From Pseudomonas arsenicoxydans (lineage in GTDB: Bacteria; Pseudomonadota; Gammaproteobacteria; Pseudomonadales; Pseudomonadaceae): DNA of 64,000 nt. A program made the position numbers and the translations under genes. Below are positions 9,331 to 18,539 of this stretch, piece by piece. The DNA is taken from the NCBI RefSeq assembly GCF_900103875.1, contig NZ_LT629705.1, positions 2,675,001-2,739,000 on the forward strand, given 5' to 3'. The first letter of the stretch is position 1. Every line of letters starts with the position of its first letter. The notes below the pieces were generated by a model. The model made no database searches. It saw nothing but the letters and a program-made list of their open reading frames with translations, and was not told where the DNA came from.

Positions 9331-9394
9331 TTGCCCTTGCCCTTGCCCTTGCCCTTGCCCTTGCCCTTGCCCTTGCCCTTGCCCTTGCCCTTGC
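9331..9394. repeat. hexanucleotide tandem repeat (TTGCCC)10
   Basis: Ten perfect copies of TTGCCC occupy 9331-9390 and a partial copy extends to 9394. The stretch lies in non-coding DNA. Long reading frames across it are low-complexity artefacts. Copy number is expected to vary by slippage. Confidence 0.95.
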
Positions 9395-9402
9395 TTCGGC
9401 TT

Positions 9403-9432
9403 TTGATCTTGATTTTGATCTTGATCTTGATC
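9403..9432. repeat. hexanucleotide tandem repeat (TTGATC)5
   Basis: Five copies of TTGATC run from 9403 to 9432; the second copy reads TTGATT. They lie nine bases after the TTGCCC array and share its TTG core, as if one array arose from the other by point change and spread. Confidence 0.9.
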
Positions 9433-9439
9433 TATCTGC

Positions 9440-9694
9440 CCCTTTCCCAGAGGCCGAACGCAGGCGTTGCGTAGGGGGCACCGCGGCATGGATGCCGCGG
9501 TAGCCGCCCCCGGCCATGGATGGCCGATGGCGGCGTGCCCCCCGGAGCAATGCCGGAGAGAGGGCATGCCGAGCCTAGGCGAGGCACCGAATGGAGGGGC
9601 AAGACTTTTTGGTTACTTTTGAGGCGTTTGTCAAAAGTGACTCGCTGTAAAAGCGAAACCGCCAGCCGCCGTTACCGCAGAAATGGATATGCCC
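9440..9694. other. non-coding stretch resembling a dispersed Pseudomonas intergenic repeat
   Basis: No credible gene is visible here. The stretch contains small inverted repeats, such as CCGCGGCAT/ATGCCGCGG around 9481-9502. It also holds GGCGAGGCACCGAATG and AAGTGACTCGCTGTAAAAGC segments, which I associate from memory with a repeated intergenic element in P. fluorescens-group genomes. Its function is unknown. Confidence 0.45.
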
Positions 9695-9734
9695 CCAATC
9701 CAATCCAATCCAATCCAATCCAATCCAATCCAAT
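9695..9734. repeat. pentanucleotide tandem repeat (CCAAT)8
   Basis: Eight perfect CCAAT units lie at 9695-9734, followed by imperfect CCCAAT. This is the third independent short tandem array in 400 bases. It sits about 210 bases upstream of the enoyl-CoA hydratase-like start, so copy-number change could affect that operon's promoter region. Confidence 0.93.
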
Positions 9735-9946
9735 CCCAATCCCTTGTCCCCAGTTGTTCAAAGTTGTAACAGTCCCACTCCTATAACGCCCCTCATAAAA
9801 AATAAACACTTTAAAACCAACAACTTAAAGTGAATTTCAAGCTGTTACAGCCAAATCGACCACAGATTGCCGCCTTGCTGAACACTCGTTTAGTATGGCC
9901 TCAAGTCGCATCACCTCATGCCAAACACAATAATTCGAGGATTCGC

Positions 9947-10738
9947 ATGACTACTCACTCCTCTCTGCTCAGCCAAGTCGAAGCCGGCGTGGCCTGGATC
10001 ACCCTCAATCGCACCGCCCAGCGCAACGCGCTGGACATCCCGACCCTGAAAAACCTGCACGCCTTGCTCGACCAATTCAACACCGATCCCGCCGTTCGAG
10101 TCGTCGTACTGACCGGCAGCGGCCGCAGCTTCTGCGCCGGTGCCGACCTCGCCGAATGGGCCGAAGCCGAAGCCCGAGGCGCCCTCGAAACCTACGGCTG
10201 GACCGAAACCGCCCACGCCCTGATGAGCCGTTTGTACAGCCTGGAAAAACCCACCATCGCCGCCATCAACGGCACCGCCGTCGGCGCCGGCATGGACCTG
10301 ACACTCTGCTGCGACCTGCGCATCGCCGCGCAGTCAGCCCGGTTCAAGGCCGGCTACACCAGCATGGCCTACTCGCCGGACGCCGGAGCCAGTTGGCACC
10401 TGCCACGCCTGATCGGCACCGAACAAGCCAAACGCCTGCTGTTTCTCGACGAGTTGTGGGGCGCCGAACGCGCCTTGGCGGCCGGCCTTGTCGGCGAAGT
10501 TTGTGCCGATGAGCAACTGCTCGAAGTGACGACTGAACTGGCCACGCGCCTGGCCAGCGGCCCGACATTCGCCTTCGCCCAGACCAAAAAACTCATGCGC
10601 GAAGGCGCCCAGCGCAGCCTGCCGGAGCAACTGCAAGCCGAGCTCGCAGCCGGTCTGCTCTGCGGTCGCAGCGAAGACGGTGCGGAAGCCTTGCGCGCCT
10701 CCATCGAAAAACGCCCGGCGAAATTTGCCGGCAAATAA
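9947..10738 (+). CDS. enoyl-CoA hydratase/isomerase family protein (crotonase fold)
   Basis: The 263-residue crotonase-fold protein has the first oxyanion-hole segment (SFCAGADLAEW, about residues 63-73) and the second (NGTAVGAGMDLTLCCDLRIA). Where hydratases usually carry two catalytic Glu residues, this one has Asp (GMDL and SPDAG). That pattern is closer to PaaG-type isomerases than to classical hydratases. The ATG at 9947 follows a GAGGA site; the frame upstream of it is unsupported. It starts a tight series with the dehydrogenase, synthetase, aruI and aruH. It probably acts on a CoA ester linked to arginine breakdown; the exact reaction is unknown. Confidence 0.82.
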   Translation: MTTHSSLLSQVEAGVAWITLNRTAQRNALDIPTLKNLHALLDQFNTDPAVRVVVLTGSGRSFCAGADLAEWAEAEARGALETYGWTETAHALMSRLYSLEKPTIAAINGTAVGAGMDLTLCCDLRIAAQSARFKAGYTSMAYSPDAGASWHLPRLIGTEQAKRLLFLDELWGAERALAAGLVGEVCADEQLLEVTTELATRLASGPTFAFAQTKKLMREGAQRSLPEQLQAELAAGLLCGRSEDGAEALRASIEKRPAKFAGK

Positions 10739-10780
10739 GCCCGCCGCTCCCCAACCCGTGAACGAACAACAGGTAGCCCC

Positions 10781-11941
10781 ATGAATTTCCAACTGACCCA
10801 AGAACAAGAAATGTTGGTGGACGCGGTACGCAGCTTTGTCGCCAAGGAACTGCTGCCGCATGAGGAAGCGGTCGACCGCGCCGACGAAGTCTCCCCGGAG
10901 CTGGCTGCGCAGATTCGCGGCAAGGCCATCGCCGCCGGTTTCTATGCGTTCAACATGCCGGAAGAAGTGGGCGGTGGAGGTCTGGATTATGTGTCCCAGG
11001 CGCTGATCGAGCGTGAGCTGTCGAAGGTGTCATGGGCGCTGCATGTGTTCGTCGCGCGGCCATCGAAAATCCTCATGGCCTGCACCGGCGATCAGATCAA
11101 GGACTACCTGTTGCCGTGCATCCAGGGCGAGAAAATCGATTGCTTCGCGCTGACCGAGCCGGGCGCCGGTTCCGATGCCAACGCGATCAAGACCCGCGCC
11201 GTGCGCGACGGTGATGATTTCGTGCTCAATGGCAGCAAACACTTCATCAGCCACGCCGGGCACGCCGATTTCGCCATTGTTTTCGCCGTCACCGACACCT
11301 ACGAACACAACGGCAAGCAGCGCAACGCCGTGACCTCATTCCTGGTCGATCGCGACACGCCAGGCATGACCATTCGCCGTGGTCCCAAGTGCGTGAGCAA
11401 CCGTGGCTACCACACCTTTGAGATGTTCTTCGATGACTGCCGCGTACCGGCCAATAAAGTGCTGGGCGAAGTCGGCAAGGGCTGGGACGTGGCCAACGCC
11501 TGGCTCACCGCCGGGCGTGTAATGGTCGCCGCCAACTGTGTGGGCCAGGCGCAACGTGCGCTCGATGTGTCGCTGCAATGGGCGGCGGATCGCAAGCAGT
11601 TCGGCCAGCCGATCGGCACCTATCAGGGCATCTCGTTCAAGCTCGCCGACATGGTCACGCAGATCCGCGCCGCGGAACTGCTGACCCTGCACACCGCCTG
11701 GAAAATGGACCAGGGCAGCATGACCGATGGCGAGGCTGGCATGGCCAAGCTGTTCGCCAGTGAAGTGCTCGGCAAGGTCGCCGATGAGGCGGTGCAGATC
11801 TTTGGCGGCATGGGCCTGATGGATGAATGCCCGGTGGAACGCATCTGGCGTAACGCGCGGATCGAGCGGGTCTGGGAAGGCACGTCGGAGATCCAGCGTC
11901 ACATCATTTCCCGCGAACTGCTGCGGCCGCTGTTGCGCTGA
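10781..11941 (+). CDS. acyl-CoA dehydrogenase
   Basis: The 386-residue protein is full length for short/medium-chain acyl-CoA dehydrogenases. It shows the FAD/substrate motif FALTEPGAGSDANA. Near the C-terminus is RVWEGTSEIQRHIISREL, in which E366 is the expected catalytic base. The enzyme should introduce a 2,3-double bond into an acyl-CoA and pass electrons to ETF. It lies 42 bases after the crotonase-family gene and 18 before the acyl-CoA synthetase. With these neighbours it forms a CoA-ester module inside the arginine locus. The acyl group is not deducible from the sequence. Confidence 0.9.
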   Translation: MNFQLTQEQEMLVDAVRSFVAKELLPHEEAVDRADEVSPELAAQIRGKAIAAGFYAFNMPEEVGGGGLDYVSQALIERELSKVSWALHVFVARPSKILMACTGDQIKDYLLPCIQGEKIDCFALTEPGAGSDANAIKTRAVRDGDDFVLNGSKHFISHAGHADFAIVFAVTDTYEHNGKQRNAVTSFLVDRDTPGMTIRRGPKCVSNRGYHTFEMFFDDCRVPANKVLGEVGKGWDVANAWLTAGRVMVAANCVGQAQRALDVSLQWAADRKQFGQPIGTYQGISFKLADMVTQIRAAELLTLHTAWKMDQGSMTDGEAGMAKLFASEVLGKVADEAVQIFGGMGLMDECPVERIWRNARIERVWEGTSEIQRHIISRELLRPLLR

Positions 11942-11959
11942 CCGGTCTGGAGATTACCC

Positions 11960-14059
11960 ATGTCGCAGATGATTCGTGACAACCTCAAACGCCTGCTCGC
12001 GCCACGTCACCTGGCGTTTGTCGGTGGCCGCAGCATGGCCCGTGCGCTCAAGCGCTGCGCCGACGGTGGCTACCTCGGGCAGATGTGGCTGGTCAATCCG
12101 CAGCACGACAACCTTGAAGGCGTGCCGTGTGTACGCAGCATCGCCGAACTGCCGTGCGGCCCGGACGCGGTGTTCATCGCGACCAACCGCGAGCTGACCC
12201 TGACCTGCGTCGCCGAACTGGCCGCGAAAGGCGCGGGCGGGGCGATTTGCTACGCCTCAGGGTTTGCCGAAACCGGCGCCGAAGGCCAGGCCTTGCAGCA
12301 GCAGTTGCTCAACGCCGCCGGTCACATGGCGCTGCTCGGTCCCAATTGCTACGGCTTGCTCGACTACTTGCACAGCGCCGCATTGTGGCCGGTGGCCCAT
12401 GGCGGCAAAGCGGTGGAGAAGGGCGTCGCGGTGCTGACCCAGAGCGGCAACTTTGCCTACAACCTGTCGATGAGCGACCGCTCCTTGCCGGTGGCCTACA
12501 TGGCGTCGGTCGGCAATCAGGCGCAACTGGGTATCGCCGAATTGATGGACGTGTTGCTCGATGAACCGCGCGTCACCGCCATCGGCTTGCACCTTGAAGG
12601 CCTGAAAAACGTCCCGGGTTTCGCCCGCGCCGCACACAAGGCACTGGAAAAGGGCATCCCGATCATCGCGCTGAAAACCGGCGTATCTCAGATCGGTGCC
12701 GAGCTGGCGCTCAGTCACACCAGTTCGCTGTCGGGTTCGGACGCGCTGTACGACAGTCTGTTTGCGCGTCTCGGCGTGATCCGCGTCAGCGGCCCGGTGA
12801 GCTTTGTCGAAACCCTGAAAGCGGCCGCGTGCGGCAAGCTGCCGTCGGGCAACAGCCTGATCGCGCTGGCCTGTTCCGGCGGTGACGCCGGGCTGATCGC
12901 CGACTATGCCGAACGCAACGAACTGAGCTTGCCCAAACTCGACGAAGGCCAGCGAGAAGAACTCGCGCAGGTGCTGCCAAGCTACGCCAACCTGGTCAAT
13001 CCGCTGGATTTCACCACCGCGATCTGGGGCGACGGCGAGGCCCTGAACCGCATGCTCGACAGCGCCCTGCGCACCGAAGCGGATGCGGCGATGCTGGTGC
13101 TCGATTACCCATCGGAATACACCGGCGAACGCAAGGAATGCGACCTGCTGCTGGAGCTTTACTGCGCCGCCCTGGTCCGCCACGGCAAGACCGGTTTTGT
13201 CACCTCGGCGTTCCCGGAACTGCTGCCGGCCCACGCTCGCGAACGCCTGCATGCCCAAGGCGTGGCGGCGCTGCAAGGTGTCGAAGACGGCTTGGCTGCG
13301 TGGGGCCGGATTGCCGGCTATCAACGCAATCGCCAGGCATTGCTGGCGCTCGGTGAATCGGCGCTGGCGCCGCATTGTCCACAAGCGTTGGTCGGCGAAG
13401 GTCGTTTGCTCAACGAGTGGGATTCGAAAACAGCATTGCGCGCCTTTGGCCTGCCGACGCCCAACGGCGTATTGAGCACGCCGGACAAGGCGCTGGCCGA
13501 CGCCAACACCCTGGGTTATCCGTTGGTGCTCAAAGCGGTGAGTGCGCAACTGCCGCACAAAACCGAAGCCGGCGCCGTTGCGTTGAATCTCAAAGATGAA
13601 GCGGCCCTGAGCGCGGCGCTGAAAAAAATGCGCGCCAGCATTGCCGCGTATGCACCACAGGTGCCGTTCGATCAGGTCCTGCTGGAACCGATGGCCACTG
13701 CGCCCTTGGCTGAATTGATCGTCGGCATCAAACGCGAAAACGACTTCGGCCTGGCGCTGGTGATCGGAACGGGCGGGATTCTGGTGGAGTTGCTCAAGGA
13801 CAGTCGCAGCCTGTTGTTGCCGACCACCGACGGTGCCATTCGAAATGCCGTGTTGAACTTGCGTAGCGCGGCGTTGCTGCAAGGTTTTCGCGGGCGCGAA
13901 AGGGCGGATCTGGAGGCGTTGGTCGCGGCGATCCGCGCGGTGGCCGATTACGCTTGCGAGAACGCCGCGCAATTACTGGAACTCGATGTGAACCCATTGT
14001 TGGTCGGTGCCCACGGCACGACTGCGGTCGATGCGTTGATTCGCCTCGGCCACGAGTGA
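11960..14059 (+). CDS. ADP-forming acyl-CoA synthetase (acetyl-CoA synthetase family)
   Basis: The 699-residue fused enzyme has an N-terminal CoA-binding Rossmann domain (LAFVGGRSMARALK), succinyl-CoA-ligase-like middle domains with the phosphohistidine region (ELALSHTSSLSGSDALYDSLF), and a C-terminal ATP-grasp domain (GYPLVLKAVSAQLPHKTEAG). It should activate a carboxylate to its CoA ester with ATP, releasing ADP and phosphate. Placed between the acyl-CoA dehydrogenase and aruI, it may activate 4-guanidinobutyrate, the acid made from arginine by AruH, AruI and the aldehyde dehydrogenase. That substrate is an inference. Confidence 0.87.
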   Translation: MSQMIRDNLKRLLAPRHLAFVGGRSMARALKRCADGGYLGQMWLVNPQHDNLEGVPCVRSIAELPCGPDAVFIATNRELTLTCVAELAAKGAGGAICYASGFAETGAEGQALQQQLLNAAGHMALLGPNCYGLLDYLHSAALWPVAHGGKAVEKGVAVLTQSGNFAYNLSMSDRSLPVAYMASVGNQAQLGIAELMDVLLDEPRVTAIGLHLEGLKNVPGFARAAHKALEKGIPIIALKTGVSQIGAELALSHTSSLSGSDALYDSLFARLGVIRVSGPVSFVETLKAAACGKLPSGNSLIALACSGGDAGLIADYAERNELSLPKLDEGQREELAQVLPSYANLVNPLDFTTAIWGDGEALNRMLDSALRTEADAAMLVLDYPSEYTGERKECDLLLELYCAALVRHGKTGFVTSAFPELLPAHARERLHAQGVAALQGVEDGLAAWGRIAGYQRNRQALLALGESALAPHCPQALVGEGRLLNEWDSKTALRAFGLPTPNGVLSTPDKALADANTLGYPLVLKAVSAQLPHKTEAGAVALNLKDEAALSAALKKMRASIAAYAPQVPFDQVLLEPMATAPLAELIVGIKRENDFGLALVIGTGGILVELLKDSRSLLLPTTDGAIRNAVLNLRSAALLQGFRGRERADLEALVAAIRAVADYACENAAQLLELDVNPLLVGAHGTTAVDALIRLGHE

Positions 14060-14069
14060 GGATGTGAAC

Positions 14070-15677
14070 ATGCAAACTACAACATTGACCGGCGGCCAGG
14101 CCCTGGTGCGTCTGTTGGCCAACTACGGCGTCGACACCGTGTTCGGTATTCCCGGCGTGCACACGCTGGAACTGTATCGCGGCCTGCCCGGCAGCGGCAT
14201 TCGCCATGTGCTGACCCGTCACGAGCAAGGCGCGAGTTTCATGGCGGACGGCTATGCGCGCGTCAGTGGCAAACCGGGCGTGTGCTTCATCATCACCGGC
14301 CCCGGCGTGACCAATGCCGCGACCGGTATCGGCCAGGCGTACGCCGACTCGATTCCGATGCTGGTGATTTCCAGCGTCAATCACACGGCCAGCCTCGGCA
14401 AGGGCTGGGGTTGCCTGCACGAAACCCAGGATCAGCGCGCCATGACCGCGCCGATCACCGCGTTCTCGGCGGTCGCGTTGAGCACAGACGACTTGCCTGA
14501 ATTGATCGCCCGCGCCTACGCGGTGTTCGACAGCGAGCGTCCGCGCCCGGTGCACATCTCGGTGCCGCTCGACGTGCTGTCGGCGAAAGTCAGTCGCGAC
14601 TGGAGCAACGACGTGGTGCGTCGCCCAAGCCGTGGCGCCGCCTCAAACGCCGCGCTGGATGAAGCCGCAGGCAAACTGCAAAACGCCAAACGACCGATGA
14701 TTATCGCGGGTGGTGGTGCGCTGAATGCGCAACACGCCTTGCAAGAAATCAGCACCCGACTCGCCGCGCCGCTGTTCACCAGCGTCGCCGGCAAAGGCTT
14801 GTTGCCGCCGGACGCACCACTGAATGCCGGTTCGACCCTGTGCGTGGAACCCGGCTGGCAAATGATCGCCGAGGCCGATGTGGTGCTGGCAGTGGGCACC
14901 GAAATGGCCGACACCGATTTCTGGCGCGAGCGCCTGCCACTGAATGCACAGCTGCTGCGCGTCGACATCGATCCGCGCAAGTTCAACGATTTCTATCCCT
15001 GCGCAGTGGCGTTGCACGGCGATGCTCAGCAAACCCTCGCCGCATTGCTGGAGCGCCTGCCGCCCGCCCATCGAGATGCCAGCGCTGCCATCGCCGCCGT
15101 CGCAACCCTGCGTCAGGCCGTAAGAAACAGTCACGGCCCGTTGCAGTCGATCCACCAGGCGATTCTCGAACGAATTGCCGCCGAACTGCCGGACAACGCG
15201 TTCATCAGCACCGACATGACTCAACTGGCCTACACCGGCAACTACGCCTTCAACAGCCTGGCGCCGCGCAGCTGGTTGCACCCGACCGGCTACGGCACGT
15301 TGGGTTATGGCTTGCCGGCCGGTATCGGCGCCAAGTTCGGCGCGCCGCAGCGGCCAGGTCTGGTGCTGGTGGGCGATGGCGGTTTCCTATACACCGCGCA
15401 GGAGCTGGCCACCGCCGTCGAGGAACTGGACAGCCCACTGGTGGTGTTGCTGTGGAACAACGACGCGCTCGGGCAGATCCGCGACGACATGCTCGGGCTC
15501 GACATCGAGCCGATTGGCGTGCTGCCGCGCAACCCGGATTTCGCTGCACTCGGTCGCGCCTTCGGTTGCACCGTGAGCCAGCCGCAGAGCCTGGCGGAGT
15601 TGCAAACCGACTTGCGCCACGGCTTCAAGCGCAACGGCGTGACCCTGATCGAACTCAAGCATGCGTGCGCGCACTGA
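14070..15677 (+). CDS. aruI: 5-guanidino-2-oxopentanoate decarboxylase (AruI)
   Basis: The 535-residue thiamine diphosphate enzyme has the catalytic-Glu segment RHEQGASFMADGYARV near residue 50. The C-terminal ThDP motif runs from GDGGFLYTAQEL to LLWNN. Its N-terminus (GGQALVRLLANYGVDTVFG) closely resembles my memory of P. aeruginosa AruI. It decarboxylates 2-ketoarginine to 4-guanidinobutyraldehyde, the second step of the transaminase route. I prefer the ATG at 14070 because GAGG (14058-14061) is correctly spaced for it, whereas the in-frame GTG at 14064 is too close. It precedes aruH by 27 bases. Confidence 0.9.
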   Translation: MQTTTLTGGQALVRLLANYGVDTVFGIPGVHTLELYRGLPGSGIRHVLTRHEQGASFMADGYARVSGKPGVCFIITGPGVTNAATGIGQAYADSIPMLVISSVNHTASLGKGWGCLHETQDQRAMTAPITAFSAVALSTDDLPELIARAYAVFDSERPRPVHISVPLDVLSAKVSRDWSNDVVRRPSRGAASNAALDEAAGKLQNAKRPMIIAGGGALNAQHALQEISTRLAAPLFTSVAGKGLLPPDAPLNAGSTLCVEPGWQMIAEADVVLAVGTEMADTDFWRERLPLNAQLLRVDIDPRKFNDFYPCAVALHGDAQQTLAALLERLPPAHRDASAAIAAVATLRQAVRNSHGPLQSIHQAILERIAAELPDNAFISTDMTQLAYTGNYAFNSLAPRSWLHPTGYGTLGYGLPAGIGAKFGAPQRPGLVLVGDGGFLYTAQELATAVEELDSPLVVLLWNNDALGQIRDDMLGLDIEPIGVLPRNPDFAALGRAFGCTVSQPQSLAELQTDLRHGFKRNGVTLIELKHACAH

Positions 15678-15704
15678 CTTTCCATTTCTGGCTGAGGTAT
15701 CGCC

Positions 15705-16895
15705 ATGCGCTTTTCCGATTTGACACAACGTATCGCCGGTGACGGTGCCGCCGCGTGGGACATCCATTACCGCGCCCTGGCGTTGCAGGAACAGGGCGAA
15801 GACATTTTGCTGTTGTCGGTTGGCGACCCGGATTTCGACACGCCGGTGCCGATTGTGCAGGCCGCCATCGACAGCTTGTTGGCGGGCAACACCCATTACG
15901 CCGACGTGCGTGGCAAGCGCGCGCTGCGTGAAAGCATCGCCCGGCATTACGGCCAACGCAGCGGCCAGCAGGTCTCGGCGGATCAGGTCACCGTTCTGGC
16001 CGGCGCGCAATGTGCGTTGTTCTGCGTCGCCCAGTGCGTGCTCAATCCGGGCGATGAAGTGCTCGTCGCCGAGCCAATGTACGTGACCTATGAAGCGGTG
16101 TTCGGTGCCTGTGGCGCGGTGGTCGTTCCGGTGCCGGTGCGCTCCGAGAACGGCTTTCGGGTGCTGCCCGAAGACGTCGCCGCCCGCATCACGCCGCGCA
16201 CTCGCGCGTTGGCGCTGAACAGTCCACATAATCCTTCGGGCGCCAGTTTGTCGCGCGATACCTGGCTCGCGCTGTCGAAGTTGTGCATCGCCCACGACCT
16301 GTGGCTGATTTCCGATGAGGTCTACAGCGAATTGCTGTTTGACGGCGAACACGTCAGCCCGGCGAGTTTGCCAGGCATGGCCGAGCGCACCGCGACGCTC
16401 AACAGCCTGTCGAAATCCCACGCCATGACCGGGTGGCGAATCGGTTGGTCGATTGCGCCGCCATCCTTGGCCGCGCACCTGGAAAACCTCGCGCTGTGCA
16501 TGCTTTACGGTTTGCCGGACTTTGTTCAGGACGCCGCTGTGGTCGCGCTCGAAAGCAATCTGCCGGAGCTTGAAGCGATGCGCGAAGCCTATCGCCAGCG
16601 CCGTGATCTGGTCTGTGAATGCCTGGCCGATTGCCCCGGCGTGCGCGCCTTGAAACCCGATGGCGGGATGTTCGTGATGGTCGATATCCGCGACACCGGG
16701 CTCAGCGCCCAAGCGTTTGCCGACCGCTTGCTCGACCGTCATGGCGTGTCCGTGCTGGCCGGTGAAGCGTTCGGTCCGAGCGCCGCCGGGCACATCCGTT
16801 TGGGCCTGGTGTTGGGTGAGGAACCGTTGCGTGACGCTTGCCAGCGCATCACCCGTTGCGCCACTGAATTGCTGGAGGCCCAGGTCTATGCATAA
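15705..16895 (+). CDS. aruH: arginine:pyruvate transaminase (AruH)
   Basis: The 396-residue fold-type I PLP aminotransferase shows SVGDPDFDTP near the start, NSPHNPSGASL for substrate and cofactor contacts, ISDEVYSELLFDG, and the Schiff-base lysine in SLSKSHAMTGWRIGW. Length and neighbourhood match AruH, which transfers the alpha-amino group of arginine to pyruvate to give 2-ketoarginine and alanine. It directly follows aruI, and its stop overlaps the aldehyde dehydrogenase start by eight bases. Generic aspartate/valine-type aminotransferases look similar, so the specific call leans on the adjacent aruI. Confidence 0.9.
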   Translation: MRFSDLTQRIAGDGAAAWDIHYRALALQEQGEDILLLSVGDPDFDTPVPIVQAAIDSLLAGNTHYADVRGKRALRESIARHYGQRSGQQVSADQVTVLAGAQCALFCVAQCVLNPGDEVLVAEPMYVTYEAVFGACGAVVVPVPVRSENGFRVLPEDVAARITPRTRALALNSPHNPSGASLSRDTWLALSKLCIAHDLWLISDEVYSELLFDGEHVSPASLPGMAERTATLNSLSKSHAMTGWRIGWSIAPPSLAAHLENLALCMLYGLPDFVQDAAVVALESNLPELEAMREAYRQRRDLVCECLADCPGVRALKPDGGMFVMVDIRDTGLSAQAFADRLLDRHGVSVLAGEAFGPSAAGHIRLGLVLGEEPLRDACQRITRCATELLEAQVYA

Positions 16896-18303
16896 CCACA
16901 AGACGCTGTTTATCGATGGCCGCTGGCAAACCCCGTCGGGGCAGGGCATCGCCGAGGTGATCAATCCGGCCACTGAAGAAGTGACCGGCTCGGTGCCCCT
17001 GGGCGATGAGCGCGATGTCGACAACGCGGTGGCCGCCGCCCGCCGTGCTTTCGGTCCTTGGTCGCGCACGCCATCAAGCGTGCGCGCCGGCTACATCCGC
17101 GCGCTCGCCGAGCAATTGCACATGCGGGCTGACGAGATGGCTGCGGTGATCACCGCTGAACTGGGAATGCCGGTGCAATGGTGCCGGTCAGTGCAGGTCG
17201 ATGGGCCGATCCTCGGGCTTGAGCAATACGTCGAGCTCGCAGGCTTGATGGATGAAGTGCGCGAGGTCGGCAACTCGCTGATCATTCGCGAAGCGGTCGG
17301 CGTTTGCGCGTTCATCAATCCGTGGAACTACCCGCTTCATCAACTGATCGGCAAGCTCGCCCCGGCGCTGGCCGCCGGTTGCACCGTGGTGGTCAAGCCT
17401 AGCCAGGAAACCCCGCTGCACGCCTTTTTGCTGGCACAGATGATCGAGGCCATCGGCTTGCCGGCCGGCGTTTTCAATCTGGTCAGTGGGCCTGGTTCGA
17501 AGGTCGGCGAAGCGCTGGCCAAACACCCGGACGTGGACATGGTGTCGTTTACCGGCTCCACCGGCGCCGGGGTTCGCGTGGCGCAAGCGGCGGCGCCTTC
17601 GGTCAAGCGCGTGTGCCTGGAGCTGGGCGGCAAGTCGCCGTTGCTGATTGCCGAGGACGCCGACCTGGCCGCAGCCGTGCGCTACGGCGTTCAGGACGTG
17701 ATGATCAACTCAGGTCAAACCTGCACCGCGCTGACCCGCATGCTCCTGCCCGCCAGTCGTTACGCCGAGGCCGTGGAGCTGGCCATCGCCGAAACCCGAA
17801 GCCTGCGCATGGGCGATCCACTGGACCCGCAAAGCTTCCTCGGGCCGATGTGTTCGGCAGCGCAACGGCGCACCGTGCGTGACTTCATTCAGGTCGGCCA
17901 GCAGGAAGGCGCGCGCCTGGTGTGTGGCGGCGACACCGCCGACGAATTCGAGCGGGGTTATTACGTCAGCCCGACGCTGTTCGCCGCCGTCGACAACCGT
18001 ATGCGCATCGCTCAGGAAGAAATCTTCGGCCCGGTGCTGTGCCTGATTCCCTACACCGATGAAGCACAGGCGATTCAGATCGCCAACGACTCACCGTTCG
18101 GATTGTCCAGCGGCGTGTGGGCCGGCAGCCCTGAGCGTGCCTTGCAACTGGGGCGTCAGCTGCGCGCCGGACAGTGTTTCCTCAATGGTGCGGCGTTCAA
18201 TTATCAGGCGCCGTTCGGTGGCTACAAGCAATCGGGCAATGGCCGTGAATGGGGCGAAGAAGGGCTCAACGAGTTTGTTGAAGTGAAGGCGATCCAGGTG
18301 TGA
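16888..18303 (+). CDS. NAD(P)-dependent aldehyde dehydrogenase
   Basis: The 471-residue aldehyde dehydrogenase has [11 protein letters not shown], the Rossmann FTGSTGAG loop, the general-base segment LELGGKSP and the catalytic cysteine in NSGQTCTAL. The frame is open upstream, but ATG 16888 overlaps the aruH stop and has GGAGG upstream, so it is the likely start. By context it oxidises 4-guanidinobutyraldehyde to 4-guanidinobutyrate, the job done by KauB in P. aeruginosa. I give no symbol because KauB is encoded elsewhere there and specificity cannot be read from sequence. It is the last gene before a strong terminator. Confidence 0.88.
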   Translation: MHNHKTLFIDGRWQTPSGQGIAEVINPATEEVTGSVPLGDERDVDNAVAAARRAFGPWSRTPSSVRAGYIRALAEQLHMRADEMAAVITAELGMPVQWCRSVQVDGPILGLEQYVELAGLMDEVREVGNSLIIREAVGVCAFINPWNYPLHQLIGKLAPALAAGCTVVVKPSQETPLHAFLLAQMIEAIGLPAGVFNLVSGPGSKVGEALAKHPDVDMVSFTGSTGAGVRVAQAAAPSVKRVCLELGGKSPLLIAEDADLAAAVRYGVQDVMINSGQTCTALTRMLLPASRYAEAVELAIAETRSLRMGDPLDPQSFLGPMCSAAQRRTVRDFIQVGQQEGARLVCGGDTADEFERGYYVSPTLFAAVDNRMRIAQEEIFGPVLCLIPYTDEAQAIQIANDSPFGLSSGVWAGSPERALQLGRQLRAGQCFLNGAAFNYQAPFGGYKQSGNGREWGEEGLNEFVEVKAIQV

Positions 18304-18328
18304 CCGTAAACGATTCAAACGATCTGCG

Positions 18329-18353
18329 CACCGGGCCTTGGCCCGGTGTTTTA
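18329..18353 (+). terminator. Rho-independent terminator of the aru operon
   Basis: CACCGGGC (18329-18336), loop CTTG and GCCCGGTG (18341-18348) form a perfect 8-base-pair stem followed by TTTT. It lies 25 bases after the aldehyde dehydrogenase stop. Confidence 0.8.
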
Positions 18354-18539
18354 CGTGGTTTCAAAGCGGTAATTCATTACTCACCGCGCAGCGCCATTTT
18401 CACGCCGCCGCATCAGGACTACACCGGGCTGCTGTTTTCATCCGAACCGCAAATGGACCCGGACTGGCTCGACCGGTTACTGGCCTCGCGGACGTTACCT
18501 TCTTCAAACTCCACGCTTGTAAACGTTTAAGGAATTGTC

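Noticed and set aside
9035..9567. Minus-strand frames across the TTGCCC array giving long Arg-Ala or Gly-Gln repeats
   Set aside because: Low-complexity translation of a hexanucleotide repeat present in several frames; no start signal and no conserved part.
12257..13972. 571-codon minus-strand frame opposite the acyl-CoA synthetase
   Set aside because: Mirror frame of a high-GC gene; the plus strand has clear family motifs throughout.
15387..17069. 560-codon minus-strand frame across aruI, aruH and the aldehyde dehydrogenase start
   Set aside because: Spans three overlapping plus-strand genes with strong motifs; codon-bias shadow.
18300..18530. 76-codon frame starting at GTG 18300
   Set aside because: It runs through the aru operon terminator hairpin, has no ribosome site and resembles no protein I recognise.
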